Assembly: GCA_963739355.1 (NCBI GenBank) | Contig: CAVUAD010000006.1 | Coordinates: 124,001 to 188,000 of the forward strand | Length of the DNA: 64,000 nucleotides | Direction of reading: 5' to 3' | Origin: JAWVFM01 sp963739355 | Lineage (GTDB): Bacteria > Actinomycetota > Thermoleophilia > Solirubrobacterales > 70-9 | Part shown: piece by piece, positions 1 through 8,250 of the stretch | How the letters are laid out: every line of letters begins with the position of its first letter | Position numbering within the stretch: the first letter of the stretch is position 1 | Notes under the pieces: model-generated | What the model was told of the DNA's origin: nothing | Database searches by the model: none | The model's input: only the letters and a program-made list of their open reading frames with translations | Position numbers and translations under genes: made by a program

Positions 1-280
1 TGGATGGCAGCCTGACACGCCCCGCGGAGTCGATGGTCTCGTCGCTCGAGTCGCCGTAGAACCGCCGGATCATCCGCCGGCCCTTCTTCGACAGGGGATT
101 GAGACCCGAGAGACGCTGTTTCGCGAACTCGGCGAACTCCCCCTGGGGAAAGATCGCCACGCACTGGTCGAGCCAGTTGAGAAGGACGACACCGCCCTCG
201 AGGTCGCCGCGGTAGCGCGCCGGGACCGTCAGCCGATCCTTGGCATCGAGCTTGTGCTCGTACTGACCTCGAAACGCCAA
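1..280 (-). CDS. mraZ: MraZ, transcriptional regulator of the division/cell-wall cluster (5' part, runs off the left edge)
   Basis: The first 93 codons of MraZ are present. The translation begins LAFRGQYEHKLDAKDRLTVP and continues with ARYRGDLEG, both diagnostic of the first SpoVT/AbrB-like half of MraZ, and the open frame leaves the window at base 1. The start is TTG (278-280), eight bases after a GGAGAGAAGG ribosome binding site; no ATG or GTG fits. MraZ is a DNA-binding ring protein that controls the dcw operon (rsmH, ftsI, mur genes), which should lie to the left. Its likely operator is the three-repeat box at 399-423, about 120 bp upstream. Confidence 0.93.
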   Translation of the reverse strand, partial: MAFRGQYEHKLDAKDRLTVPARYRGDLEGGVVLLNWLDQCVAIFPQGEFAEFAKQRLSGLNPLSKKGRRMIRRFYGDSSDETIDSAGRVRLPS

Positions 281-339
281 CTGGGGGTCCTTCTCTCCAA
301 CCTCGTTAACGCCGAACCCGATTGACAGGAAGAAGATTT

Positions 340-382
340 GGACCGGGGTGACGAGGTGGGAGGCTCCTCACCACCCCGGTCC
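340..382. repeat. 11-bp perfect inverted repeat in the mraZ leader
   Basis: GGACCGGGGTG (340-350) is exactly complementary to CACCCCGGTCC (372-382), with a 21-nt loop. It lies between the MraZ boxes and the mraZ start, so it would form a strong hairpin in the mraZ leader RNA. There is no T-run on either strand, so it is not a standard intrinsic terminator. Its role is unknown; the rest of 281-613 shows no gene. Confidence 0.7.
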
Positions 383-398
383 ATTGGGTCAAGCTTGC

Positions 399-423
399 GC
401 CACCCTATCCCACTCTGCCCCAC
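399..423 (-). promoter_or_regulatory. MraZ operator: three GTGG(G/C) boxes with 10-bp period
   Basis: On the minus strand the boxes GTGGG, GTGGG and GTGGC start exactly 10 bp apart, each separated by 5 bp. This is the known layout of MraZ-binding repeats upstream of mraZ in many bacteria (TGGGN repeated on one helix face). It lies upstream of mraZ on the same strand, so autoregulation is expected. The -10 and -35 elements could not be placed with confidence. Confidence 0.75.
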
Positions 424-600
424 TTCGCAACACAACGATGCTCGGGAATGGGACTGGATCCGTCGGACGGAATTGCTACCCCGGCCCACCGCAGCGGACA
501 TCGCCAGTGTCCATGCGGGTTTTCGCCGTCCGACTTGCCGCTCCGGCGGATAACGGGGACACCTCCTTGCTGCAACGCTCGTTGCATCCCGTCGTTCGAT

Positions 601-606
601 TAGGCT
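601..606 (+). promoter_or_regulatory. -10 box of a leaderless promoter for the gene at 614
   Basis: TAGGCT ends 7 nt before the ATG at 614, so transcription would begin at or next to the start codon. The same arrangement recurs at about a dozen genes in this window. Confidence 0.6.
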
Positions 607-613
607 GCCCGCG

Positions 614-1555
614 ATGGCCGACGAGGCTCCCGAGGTCACCAAGCAGGACGCTGCGCCTCCGGTCCCGCAGGACGACGACGACCTGCGCGGCTTCTACTTC
701 CGTCAGCTGATCGGCTCGCCGAAGGTGCAGGCAATCACGGCCGTATCGGTCGTCGTCGTCGGCGTCGGGCTGGCCGCGACCGTCGCGCCGCTGATCGGCG
801 CCATCGGCGCGGCCGTCGTCCTCCTCATCGCGCTCGTCATCTGCCTCTCGATGGCCTCCTCACGCGCCGCGGGCGCGTTCTATTCGGCGTACGCCGCCTC
901 GCGAAACCTCTCCTACAACGGGTCGAGGGGCTCGCTGCCTCCGGTTTGCGAGCTGCTGCGCAAGGGAGATGCCCGCTACACGGACCGCACGCTCACCGGC
1001 GCGCTGCCCGGCGGGCCGAACGGCGTCCTCGCCCACTTCACCTACGAGGAGGAATCGACGGACTCGGACGGCAACCGCGAGACCAGCTACTACCACTTCA
1101 CCGTCGTCTACTGCGAGCTCCCGCAGCTGGCGCCGTTCGTCCAGGAGCTGGTCTGCCACCGCCGCTCCGGGTTCCGCTTCATGGACTCCACGGAGGACAA
1201 GTTCAGGAAGCGCCAGCGGGTCGAGCTCGAGTCCGAGCAGTTCGACAAGCGCTACGAGTCCTTCTGCGGCCAGAGCGACGACATGAACCGGGTGCGGCAG
1301 GTCTACGAGCCCACCTTCATCGTCTGGCTGGCGGAGAACGCGCCCAAGAACTTCGAGTGGGACCTCGTTGCCGGCACCCTCGTCTGCTCGATGAAGGGCC
1401 AGGCGGACTCAACGGTCGAGCTCGACGGCATCTGCGCGGCGGCGGGCGTCGTCGCCAAGCGGCTCTTCGACGAAGCGGGCGAGTCGCTTCCACCGGCGTC
1501 CGCCGCGCCATCCGAGCCGCCGGCGGCGGAGACGCCGCCGCCCGCCGCGAGCTGA
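614..1555 (+). CDS. Two-TM membrane protein, DUF3137-like, function unknown
   Basis: A 313-residue protein. An acidic N-terminus is followed by two adjacent membrane helices (about residues 38-85: VSVVVVGVGLAATVAP and GAIGAAVVLLIALVICL), then a soluble domain, then a Pro/Ala/Glu-rich tail. The middle (GALPGGPNGVLAHF, then FDKRYESFCGQSDD and the following YEPTFIVWL) follows the pattern of DUF3137-type proteins, where a substrate-like soluble domain follows a TM hairpin, but the similarity is by eye only. No catalytic motif is evident. The gene stands alone, leaderless, divergent from mraZ and convergent with tadC (10-bp gap). It could be a membrane-stress or turnover factor; this is not supported further. 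Confidence 0.6.
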   Translation: MADEAPEVTKQDAAPPVPQDDDDLRGFYFRQLIGSPKVQAITAVSVVVVGVGLAATVAPLIGAIGAAVVLLIALVICLSMASSRAAGAFYSAYAASRNLSYNGSRGSLPPVCELLRKGDARYTDRTLTGALPGGPNGVLAHFTYEEESTDSDGNRETSYYHFTVVYCELPQLAPFVQELVCHRRSGFRFMDSTEDKFRKRQRVELESEQFDKRYESFCGQSDDMNRVRQVYEPTFIVWLAENAPKNFEWDLVAGTLVCSMKGQADSTVELDGICAAAGVVAKRLFDEAGESLPPASAAPSEPPAAETPPPAAS

Positions 1556-1565
1556 CGGCCCCGCG

Positions 1566-2375
1566 TCAGGCTCCCGGGAATATCGCCCCGGCGTTGGCGA
1601 TCAGCGCCGCGGCCAGCATCAGCATCACGGAGGGGACGAGGAGCAGCGCGACGACGAGCTGGATCTTCGGCGCCGCTCGGGCAGCGCGCTCGGCGAGCGC
1701 TCGACTGGCGTCGCGGCGAAGTGCGCCCGCCTGGTCGTGAAGCTGGTCGGAAAGGGGCGAGCCGAAGCGCCGCGAGCGCTCGAGAGCCGCCGCCACCGCG
1801 CCGAGCTCGGGGCCAGGGAGGCGACGGACGAGGCCGGCCATGGCGATCTCCTGGGAGGCGCCGCACTCGAGCTCGGCAAGCGCGATCTCGAGCTCGTCCG
1901 CGAGCGGGCCGCTCGTCGCGGCGGCGACCTCCGCGAGCACCTGCGCCGGCGCCCGTCCTGACTCGAGCCCGACGGCGAGCAGGTCGAGAACGTCCGGCAG
2001 GGCCGCGAGCGCCGCCAGCTTGCGGCGGCGGGCGGTGCGCTCGATCCACGCCTCCGGCGCGAGGAAGCCGGCGGCGGGGAGCGCCACCGCCACCACCGGC
2101 GCAAGGCGTGCGGGAACGAGAGCGGCCGCCGACAGCGCCGTGAGTGCACCGGCCGCGGCACCCGCGAGCTTGCCCGTGACCACCTGCCCGGCGCTGACCC
2201 GCGCGGCGAGGCCGGCGCGGGCGAGGCGCTCCTGCATGCCGATCGGGACGAGGGCGGCGAGCATCGGCGGCGGGCGGTCGAGGGCAACCGCGGGCAGGGC
2301 AAACGCACCGGCCAGCTCGCGGAGGGCCGCGAGCCCGAAGGCCACGGCCAGGCCGGCTACCAGCGCGCCGGCCAC
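1566..2375 (-). CDS. tadC: TadC-like inner-membrane pilus/secretion platform protein (T2SSF)
   Basis: About 269 residues. It has the type II secretion F domain: paired hydrophobic segments near the N-terminus, a helical cytoplasmic region with LPDVLDLLAVGLESGRAP and DQLHDQAGALRRDA, and a C-terminal membrane anchor (LVVALLLVPSVMLMLAAAL). TadC and TadB together form the membrane platform on which the TadA ATPase acts to assemble Flp-type pili. The start is taken as GTG (2373-2375), one base after the tadB stop; a longer open frame upstream lacks the composition of a real protein. It is the last gene of tadA-tadB-tadC. No pilin or prepilin peptidase is nearby. Confidence 0.87.
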   Translation of the reverse strand: MAGALVAGLAVAFGLAALRELAGAFALPAVALDRPPPMLAALVPIGMQERLARAGLAARVSAGQVVTGKLAGAAAGALTALSAAALVPARLAPVVAVALPAAGFLAPEAWIERTARRRKLAALAALPDVLDLLAVGLESGRAPAQVLAEVAAATSGPLADELEIALAELECGASQEIAMAGLVRRLPGPELGAVAAALERSRRFGSPLSDQLHDQAGALRRDASRALAERAARAAPKIQLVVALLLVPSVMLMLAAALIANAGAIFPGA

Positions 2376-2376
2376 T

Positions 2377-3234
2377 TCAGGCGGCCACCGCTCCGAGCCG
2401 GCGGATGGCGAGGAAACCGGCGACCTGCAGGACCGCCGCGACGCCCAGCAGCACCACCGCCGCCGGGCTTCTGAGCATGCCGGTCGCGAAGCCGGGATGG
2501 GCAAGCTCGGCAAGGAGGCCGGCGCCAAGCGGCATGGCGACAACGAGGAGGCCCGTGAACCGGGCCTGCGCTGTCGCGCCGCGCGCCTCCGCGGCGATCC
2601 TCTCCCGCTCGTCCGCGGCTGTTGCGAACCGGCGCAGGAGGCCGGCAAGGTCTCCGCCGGAGAGGTGGTTGGCGAGGATCGCGGCGCAGAACGAGTCGAC
2701 CGCGGGCGAGTCCAGCCTGGCGCGCAGGTGTGTCAAAGCTCTGGCGGTGGGAGCTCCGAGCTCGAGGTCGGCGCGCACGCGCGCCAGCTCGGCCGCCGCG
2801 GGACCGTCGAGGGGCTGCGCCGCCGCGGCCAGCGCCGACCGAACCGGCCGCCCCGCCGCCAGCCCGTCGGCGACGGCGACCGCAACCGCGCCGAGTCGCG
2901 CCTCGACCCTCCTGCGGTAGCGCGCGCGCCGCGCCGACACCACCCAACCGGCGGCCATGGGCCCGCCCAGGGCGAAGAGCGGCGCCGGCCCGGGTCCAAG
3001 GGCCAGGAGCGCTACGGCCGGGAGCCCCGCGCACGCCAGCGCGGCGAGACGGCGGCGCTCCGCGTCGTTGGGCGCGTAGCCCTCCCTGCCTGCGCGCCGC
3101 AGCGGCTCGATTGCGTCGTTCAGCCACCCTGCGAGCAGTGGCAGCGAGGCAAGGCAGTCGCGCGCCGCGGCCACGAGAAGCGCGCCGCCGACCGCGGCGA
3201 CCAGGATCGGAACGGCGCCGAGCGGGCCGCTCAA
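2377..3234 (-). CDS. tadB: TadB-like inner-membrane pilus/secretion platform protein (T2SSF)
   Basis: About 285 residues. It has an N-terminal membrane segment (PILVAAVGGALLVAAA), a second hydrophobic pair, the T2SSF helical bundle (RSALAAAAQPLDGPAAAELA followed by an NHLSGGDLAGLL turn), and a closing TM pair. It is the partner of TadC in the Tad platform. The start is TTG, overlapping the tadA stop as TTGA, with GGAAGG seven bases upstream; this is typical coupling. The order tadA-tadB-tadC is canonical. Confidence 0.87.
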   Translation of the reverse strand: MSGPLGAVPILVAAVGGALLVAAARDCLASLPLLAGWLNDAIEPLRRAGREGYAPNDAERRRLAALACAGLPAVALLALGPGPAPLFALGGPMAAGWVVSARRARYRRRVEARLGAVAVAVADGLAAGRPVRSALAAAAQPLDGPAAAELARVRADLELGAPTARALTHLRARLDSPAVDSFCAAILANHLSGGDLAGLLRRFATAADERERIAAEARGATAQARFTGLLVVAMPLGAGLLAELAHPGFATGMLRSPAAVVLLGVAAVLQVAGFLAIRRLGAVAA

Positions 3235-4361
3235 GCCGTCGCCTTCCTCGACCAGAGCTCGCGCGCGCCGACGCCGCCGACCACGGGCTCGACCGCGGCG
3301 AGCGCCGTCGCCACACGCTGCCCGCCGGTCCGTTCCAGCTGGACGATCAGGTCGACGCCTCGCGCGACCTGCTCGCGGATCGCGGCGTGCGGCAATCCCA
3401 CCCCGGCCATCAGGGCCAGCGTCTCGAGCCGCCGCAGCGCGTCCTCGCAGGAGTTGGCGTGAACGGTCGAGAGGGCTCCCTCGTGTCCGGTGTTGAGCGC
3501 GGTGAGCAGGTCGAGCGCCTCCGGCCCGCGCACCTCCCCGATCACGATCCGGTCCGGGCGCATGCGCAGCGCGTTGCGCAGGAGGTCGCGAATCGTCACC
3601 TCGCCGCGGCCCTCGATCGAGGCGGGGCGGGACTCCAAACGAACCACATGTGGCTGGCGGAGCGCAAGCTCCGCCGCGTCCTCGATCGTCACGACCCGCT
3701 CCGCCGGGTCGATGAACGCCGAGAGCGCGTTCAGCAGGGTTGTCTTCCCGGAGCCGGTGCCCCCCGAGATCAGCACGCTGCTGCGTTCCCGCACGGCGTC
3801 GGCGAGCACGTCGCGAAGCTCCGGCGTGAGCGTCCCCGACTCGACGAGAGCGTCCGGGTCCGGCCGGATCGAGGTGAACCGCCGGATCGACACCGCGGCA
3901 CCGTCGACGGCAAGCGGCGGGATGACCACGTTCACGCGCGAACCGTCGGCAAGCCTGGCGTCCGCCATCGGGCTGAGCTCGTCCACCCGGCGGCCGAGCG
4001 GCGAGAGCACGCGCTCGATCGTGTCCCGGAGGTCGTCCTCCGAGCCGAAGCTCGCGCTCACCCTCTCGAGGCGCCCGGCGCGCTCGACGTAGACCTCGGC
4101 CGGCCCGTTGACCATGACCTCCTCCACGGCCGGGTCGCCGAGGAGCTCCTCCAGCGGCCCGAGCCCGACCGCGTCGCGGAGGATCAGCGCGCGGAGCTCC
4201 GCGCGCCGCTCGTCGGAGAGGATCGCCGCCTCCCGCTCCACGAGCTCGGCGACGGCGGCCTCGAGATCGCCGCCCCGGCCGCCCGCCGCCGCCTCGGCGC
4301 GCCGCCGCTCGGCCAGCCGCCGGCGCAGCTCGCCCGCGAGGGCCTCGGTGTGATCCTCCAT
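3231..4361 (-). CDS. tadA: TadA/CpaF secretion ATPase
   Basis: About 376 residues. It is the hexameric ATPase that powers Tad pilus assembly. Visible elements are the N-terminal helical domain with LGPLEELLGDPAVEEVMVNG, a Walker A motif GGTGSGKTT, an Asp box (VVTIEDAAEL), and a Walker B region RIVIGEVRGPEALD followed by the His box GHEGALSTVHANS. All ATPase motifs are intact. ATG at 4361 is preferred because AGAGGG lies 10 bases upstream; the GTG at 4370 is too close to it. It heads a coupled tadABC operon transcribed away from hutH; the 87-bp divergent gap holds both promoters. Confidence 0.93.
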   Translation of the reverse strand: MEDHTEALAGELRRRLAERRRAEAAAGGRGGDLEAAVAELVEREAAILSDERRAELRALILRDAVGLGPLEELLGDPAVEEVMVNGPAEVYVERAGRLERVSASFGSEDDLRDTIERVLSPLGRRVDELSPMADARLADGSRVNVVIPPLAVDGAAVSIRRFTSIRPDPDALVESGTLTPELRDVLADAVRERSSVLISGGTGSGKTTLLNALSAFIDPAERVVTIEDAAELALRQPHVVRLESRPASIEGRGEVTIRDLLRNALRMRPDRIVIGEVRGPEALDLLTALNTGHEGALSTVHANSCEDALRRLETLALMAGVGLPHAAIREQVARGVDLIVQLERTGGQRVATALAAVEPVVGGVGARELWSRKATA

Positions 4362-4434
4362 GGTCGCCACGCCCTCTTGAGGGGACGGCGAGCCGGGCCT
4401 CTCCCCCGCCCGCCGCCTGAACGAGGCGCAGGGA

Positions 4435-4440
4435 TAGGCT
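4435..4440 (+). promoter_or_regulatory. -10 box of a leaderless promoter for the hut operon
   Basis: TAGGCT ends 8 nt before the GTG at 4449. It is the only start signal for the seven overlapping hut-operon genes that I can see. No HutC/HutR-type operator palindrome was recognised next to it. Confidence 0.55.
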
Positions 4441-4448
4441 CAAAGGCG

Positions 4449-5996
4449 GTGGAGCGGAGCGAACAGGTCGTGGAGATCTCCGGGCCGGGCCTCGAGCCCG
4501 CCGGTGTGGTGGCCGTGGCCCGGGGCGGCGCCACCGTCGCGCTCAGCGCAGGTGCCCGGGAGGCGATGGCCGCCTCGAGCGCGGTGGTCAAGGGCCTCGC
4601 CGAGTCCGAGGAGCCGGCCTATGGCGTCTCCACCGGGTTCGGCTCGCTGGCGACCACCCACATTCCCGCGGAGCGCCGCGCCGAGCTCCAGCGAGCGCTG
4701 ATCCGCTCCCACGCCGCGGGCATGGGCCCGCCTGTCGAGCGGGAGGTGGTCCGGGCGACCATGCTGCTGCGCGCCCGGACCCTCGCGATGGGCTACTCCG
4801 GCACCCGCGTCGAGGTGGCCGAGACGCTCGTGGACATGCTGAACGCGGGCATCACTCCGGTGGTCCCGGAACACGGGTCGCTTGGGGCGAGCGGCGACCT
4901 CGCGCCGCTCGCCCACTGCGCGCTGGCCGCGCTTGGCGAGGGCGAGGTCGACGACGGCGCCGGGAACCGCGTGGCCTCGGCCGAGGCGATGGCGGGCGCC
5001 GGCATCGAGCCGCTCGAGCTGACGGCGAAGGAGGGCCTCGCGCTGATCAACGGAACGGACGGGATCCTCGGAATGCTCGTGCTCGCCAACCGCGACTTCG
5101 CCGCGCTGCTGCGCGTTGCCGACGTGGCGGCGGCGATGTCCGTGGAGGCGCTCCTCGGGACGGATCGCGCCTTCGCGGCGGACCTCCTGGCCCTCCGGCC
5201 CCAGGCCGGACAGGCGATGAGCGCCGCCAACATGGCCCGCCTGCTCGAAGGCTCGGCGATCGTCGCCAGCCATCGCCACGACGACCCGCGCGTGCAGGAC
5301 GCCTACTCGCTGCGCTGCGCGCCGCAGGTCCTGGGCGCGGCGCGCGATGCGCTCGACCACGCGGCGCGCGTCGCCGGCGCCGAGCTCGAGTCGGCCATCG
5401 ACAACCCGATGATCCTGCCGGACGGCCGCGTCGAGTCCTGCGGCAACTTCCACGGGGCTCCGCTCGGCCTGGCCTGCGACCTGCTCGCCATCGCGGCGGC
5501 CGACGCCGGCGCGATCGCGGAGCGGCGCACCGACCGCCTGCTCGACGCCAAGCGCTCCGAGGGCCTGCCGCCGTTCCTGGCGGAGGACCCCGGGGTCGAC
5601 TCCGGACTGATGATCGCCCACTACACCCAGGCCGCGATGGTGGCCGACAACCGCAGGCTCGCCGCGCCGGCAAGCGTCGACTCCGTGCCCACGAGCGCGA
5701 TGCAGGAGGACCACGTCTCGATGGCCTGGGGAGCCGCGCGCAAGCTGCGGCAGTCGCTCGCCAACCTGCGGCGGATCCTGGCGGTCGAGCTGACCGCCGC
5801 CGCCCGCGGTCTCGACCTCCGCGCGCCGCTCGAGCCGGCCGCGGGAACCGCCGCGGCCAGGGAGTCCCTCCGCACCAAGGTTCCGGGCCCGGGGCGCGAC
5901 CGCTGGCTCTCGCCCGAGCTCGCCGCGGCGGAGGAGCTCGTCCGCAGCGGCGCCGTCCTTGCGGCCGTCGAGTCCGCGATCGGGGAGCTCCGGTGA
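4449..5996 (+). CDS. hutH: Histidine ammonia-lyase (histidase)
   Basis: 515 residues, the usual length. It converts L-histidine to trans-urocanate and ammonia. The Ala-Ser-Gly triad that cyclises to the MIO cofactor is at about residues 147-149 in GSLGASGDLAPLAH, and the catalytic loop Tyr is in AYGVSTGFG. Other family blocks, such as NGTDG and SAIDNPMI-like (ESAIDNPMI), are intact. The start is GTG 4449, placed by the -10 box at 4435; GTG 4470, behind GGAGCGGAGC, is the alternative. The long open frame further upstream is antisense to tad genes. It is the first gene of the hut operon and overlaps hutU by GTGA. Confidence 0.96.
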   Translation: MERSEQVVEISGPGLEPAGVVAVARGGATVALSAGAREAMAASSAVVKGLAESEEPAYGVSTGFGSLATTHIPAERRAELQRALIRSHAAGMGPPVEREVVRATMLLRARTLAMGYSGTRVEVAETLVDMLNAGITPVVPEHGSLGASGDLAPLAHCALAALGEGEVDDGAGNRVASAEAMAGAGIEPLELTAKEGLALINGTDGILGMLVLANRDFAALLRVADVAAAMSVEALLGTDRAFAADLLALRPQAGQAMSAANMARLLEGSAIVASHRHDDPRVQDAYSLRCAPQVLGAARDALDHAARVAGAELESAIDNPMILPDGRVESCGNFHGAPLGLACDLLAIAAADAGAIAERRTDRLLDAKRSEGLPPFLAEDPGVDSGLMIAHYTQAAMVADNRRLAAPASVDSVPTSAMQEDHVSMAWGAARKLRQSLANLRRILAVELTAAARGLDLRAPLEPAAGTAAARESLRTKVPGPGRDRWLSPELAAAEELVRSGAVLAAVESAIGELR

Positions 5997-7678
5997 GCGG
6001 GCCGCGCCCGGTCCGGGCTCCCCGAGGCACCGAGCTCTCCTGCCGTGGCTGGCAGCAGGAGGCCGCGATGCGGATGCTGATGAACAACCTCGACCCCGAG
6101 GTGGCCGAGCGCCCGGACGACCTCGTCGTCTACGGCGGCACGGGGCGCGCCGCCCGCTCGTGGGACGCGTTCGACGCCCTCGTGCGCACCCTGAAGACGC
6201 TCGATGGCGATGAGACCCTTCTGGTCCAGTCGGGCAAGCCCGTCGGCGTCTTCCGTACCAGCGAGTGGTCGCCGCGTGTGCTGATCGCGAACTCCAACCT
6301 CGTCCCCGACTGGGCGACCTGGGATGAGTTCCGGCGCCTGGAGTCGCTCGGCCTGACGATGTACGGCCAGATGACCGCGGGATCGTGGATCTACATCGGC
6401 AGCCAGGGCATCGTCCAGGGCACCTACGAGTGCTTTGCGGAGATCGCGCGGCGCCGCTTCGGCGGCACCCTTGCCGGGACCGTCACGCTCACCGCCGGCC
6501 TCGGCGGGATGGGCGGCGCGCAGCCGCTGGCGGTGACGATGAACGAGGGGGTCGCGCTCTGCGTGGAGGTGGACCCGGAGCACATCCGGCGGCGGCTCGA
6601 GACCCGCTACCTCGACGAGGAGGCCGACGACCTCGACGACGCCGTCGCGCGCTGCGAGGCCGCGCGGCGCGAGAAGCGGGCGCTCAGCGTCGGCCTCTGC
6701 GCCAACGCGGCGGACGTCGTGCCGGCGCTCCTCGAGCGCGGCTTCGAGGCCGACGTGGTGACCGACCAGACCGCCGCCCACGACCCGCTGGTGGGCTATG
6801 TCCCGAACGGCATGAGCCTCGAGGAGGCGAGCGCCCTGCGGGAGACCGATCCCGAGGAGTACGTGAAGCGCGCCCGGCGCGCGATCGCGTCCCACTGCTT
6901 CGCGATGGTGGCCTACAAGGACGCCGGGGCTGAGGTGTTCGACTACGGCAACAGCCTGCGTGCCGAGGCCGAGCTCGGGGGGTTCGAGCGGGCGTTCGAC
7001 TACCCCGGCTTCGTCCCCGCCTACATCCGCCCGCAGTTCTGCGAGGGCCGCGGTCCGTTCCGCTGGGTGGCGCTCTCCGGCGAGGAGGCCGACATCGCCG
7101 CGACGGATCGCGCCGTCCTGGAGGAGTTCCCGGGCGACGAGTCGCTGGCGCGGTGGATCCGGCTGGCCGGCGAGCGGATCGCCTTCCAGGGCCTGCCCGC
7201 CCGCATCTGCTGGCTCGGGTACGGCGAGCGCCACCGCCTCGGCCTGCGCTTCAACGAGCTGGTGCGAAGCGGCGAGGTCTCAGCGCCCATCGTGATCGGC
7301 CGCGACCACCTCGACTCCGGCTCCGTCGCCTCGCCTTACCGGGAGACCGAGGGCATGGAGGACGGCTCGGACGCGATCGCCGACTGGCCGCTTCTGAACG
7401 CGCTCGTCAACACCGCCGCCGGGGCGTCGTGGGTGTCGATCCACCACGGCGGCGGAGTCGGGATCGGGCGCTCGATCCACGCGGGAATGGTCTGCGTCGC
7501 GGACGGCACCGACCTTGCCGCTGAGCGGTTGGAGCGCGTCCTCACCGCCGACCCGGGCACCGGCGTGATGCGTCATGTCGACGCCGGTTACGAGACGGCC
7601 GCGGCGGTCGCCGACGAGCGCGGCGTCCGGATCCCGATGCGGGAGCAGTCCGCAGTCCGCGGTCCGCAGTCCGGCTGA
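5993..7678 (+). CDS. hutU: Urocanate hydratase (urocanase)
   Basis: 561 residues. It adds water to urocanate to give imidazolone propionate, using tightly bound NAD+. Diagnostic blocks are LSCRGWQQEAAMRMLMNN, the NAD-binding stretch TAGLGGMGGAQPL, DQTAAHDPL, and the C-terminal VSIHHGGGVGIGRSIHAG. The start GTG overlaps the hutH stop. The last eight codons are encoded by four copies of a 7-bp tandem repeat (7645-7672), giving a tail (SAVRGPQSG) that other urocanases lack. The stop overlaps the ATG of def as TGATG. Confidence 0.96.
   Translation: MSGPRPVRAPRGTELSCRGWQQEAAMRMLMNNLDPEVAERPDDLVVYGGTGRAARSWDAFDALVRTLKTLDGDETLLVQSGKPVGVFRTSEWSPRVLIANSNLVPDWATWDEFRRLESLGLTMYGQMTAGSWIYIGSQGIVQGTYECFAEIARRRFGGTLAGTVTLTAGLGGMGGAQPLAVTMNEGVALCVEVDPEHIRRRLETRYLDEEADDLDDAVARCEAARREKRALSVGLCANAADVVPALLERGFEADVVTDQTAAHDPLVGYVPNGMSLEEASALRETDPEEYVKRARRAIASHCFAMVAYKDAGAEVFDYGNSLRAEAELGGFERAFDYPGFVPAYIRPQFCEGRGPFRWVALSGEEADIAATDRAVLEEFPGDESLARWIRLAGERIAFQGLPARICWLGYGERHRLGLRFNELVRSGEVSAPIVIGRDHLDSGSVASPYRETEGMEDGSDAIADWPLLNALVNTAAGASWVSIHHGGGVGIGRSIHAGMVCVADGTDLAAERLERVLTADPGTGVMRHVDAGYETAAAVADERGVRIPMREQSAVRGPQSG
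7645..7672 (+). repeat. 4 x 7-bp tandem repeat at the hutU/def junction
   Basis: The unit GCAGTCC occurs at 7645, 7652 and 7666, with GCGGTCC at 7659. The unit length is not a multiple of three, so gain or loss of one copy would shift the hutU reading frame and uncouple def. Confidence 0.85.
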
Positions 7679-8250
7679 TGGTGCGGGAGATAGTCACGCT
7701 CGGGCACCCGGCCCTCCGGGAGCGGGCTCAGGAGGTCAGCGACCACGAACTCGCCTCGCCCGAGATCCAGCAGCTGATCGACGACCTCGTCGAGACCAAG
7801 CGCTCCGCGCACGGCGCCGGCCTTGCCGCGAACCAGGTCGGCGAGACGGTCCGCGTCGCGGTGGTGGAGGTCGAGCCCCACAACCCCCGCTACCCCTACA
7901 AGCCGCCGATCGAGCTGACCGTTCTCGTCAACCCCGTGATCGAGGAGTGGAGCGACCAGGCGGAGCTCGTCAACGAGGGCTGCCTCTCGCTTCCGGACGT
8001 GCGCGCCGAGGTTCCCCGCTCGATGTCCGTGCGGGTTCGCTACGCCGACCGCGAGGGCAAGGAGCACACCGCCGAGGTCCGCGGCCTCTCAGCCGGCACT
8101 TTCCAGCACGAGATCGACCACCTCGACGGCACGCTCATCGTCGACCGGGCCGACCCGGGGGCGGTCACGAGCTGGGAGGAGTACCAGCGCGGGCACCGGG
8201 AGGAGTTCGAGCGGCGCGCGCGGGCAATCGTGGAGAGGTGGGGCTCCTGA
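7678..8250 (+). CDS. def: Peptide-deformylase family metalloenzyme inside the hut operon
   Basis: 190 residues with all three deformylase motifs: GAGLAANQVG (motif I), EGCLSLPD with the metal-binding Cys (motif II), and QHEIDHLDG with both His ligands and the catalytic Glu (motif III). It has the extra NPRYPYKPPIELTVLVNP segment of the divergent bacterial group. Classic Def removes formyl from nascent N-formylmethionine. Here the gene sits between hutU and hutF, coupled to both, and not beside fmt. HutF makes N-formyl-L-glutamate and no hutG is present, so an N-formylglutamate deformylase role is plausible. That role is inferred from context only. Confidence 0.88.
   Translation: MVREIVTLGHPALRERAQEVSDHELASPEIQQLIDDLVETKRSAHGAGLAANQVGETVRVAVVEVEPHNPRYPYKPPIELTVLVNPVIEEWSDQAELVNEGCLSLPDVRAEVPRSMSVRVRYADREGKEHTAEVRGLSAGTFQHEIDHLDGTLIVDRADPGAVTSWEEYQRGHREEFERRARAIVERWGS

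Noticed and set aside
2622..4448. N-terminal extension of hutH by about 600 codons
   Set aside because: It is antisense to tadA and tadB, which have intact motifs; hutH has its own -10 box and GTG at 4449.
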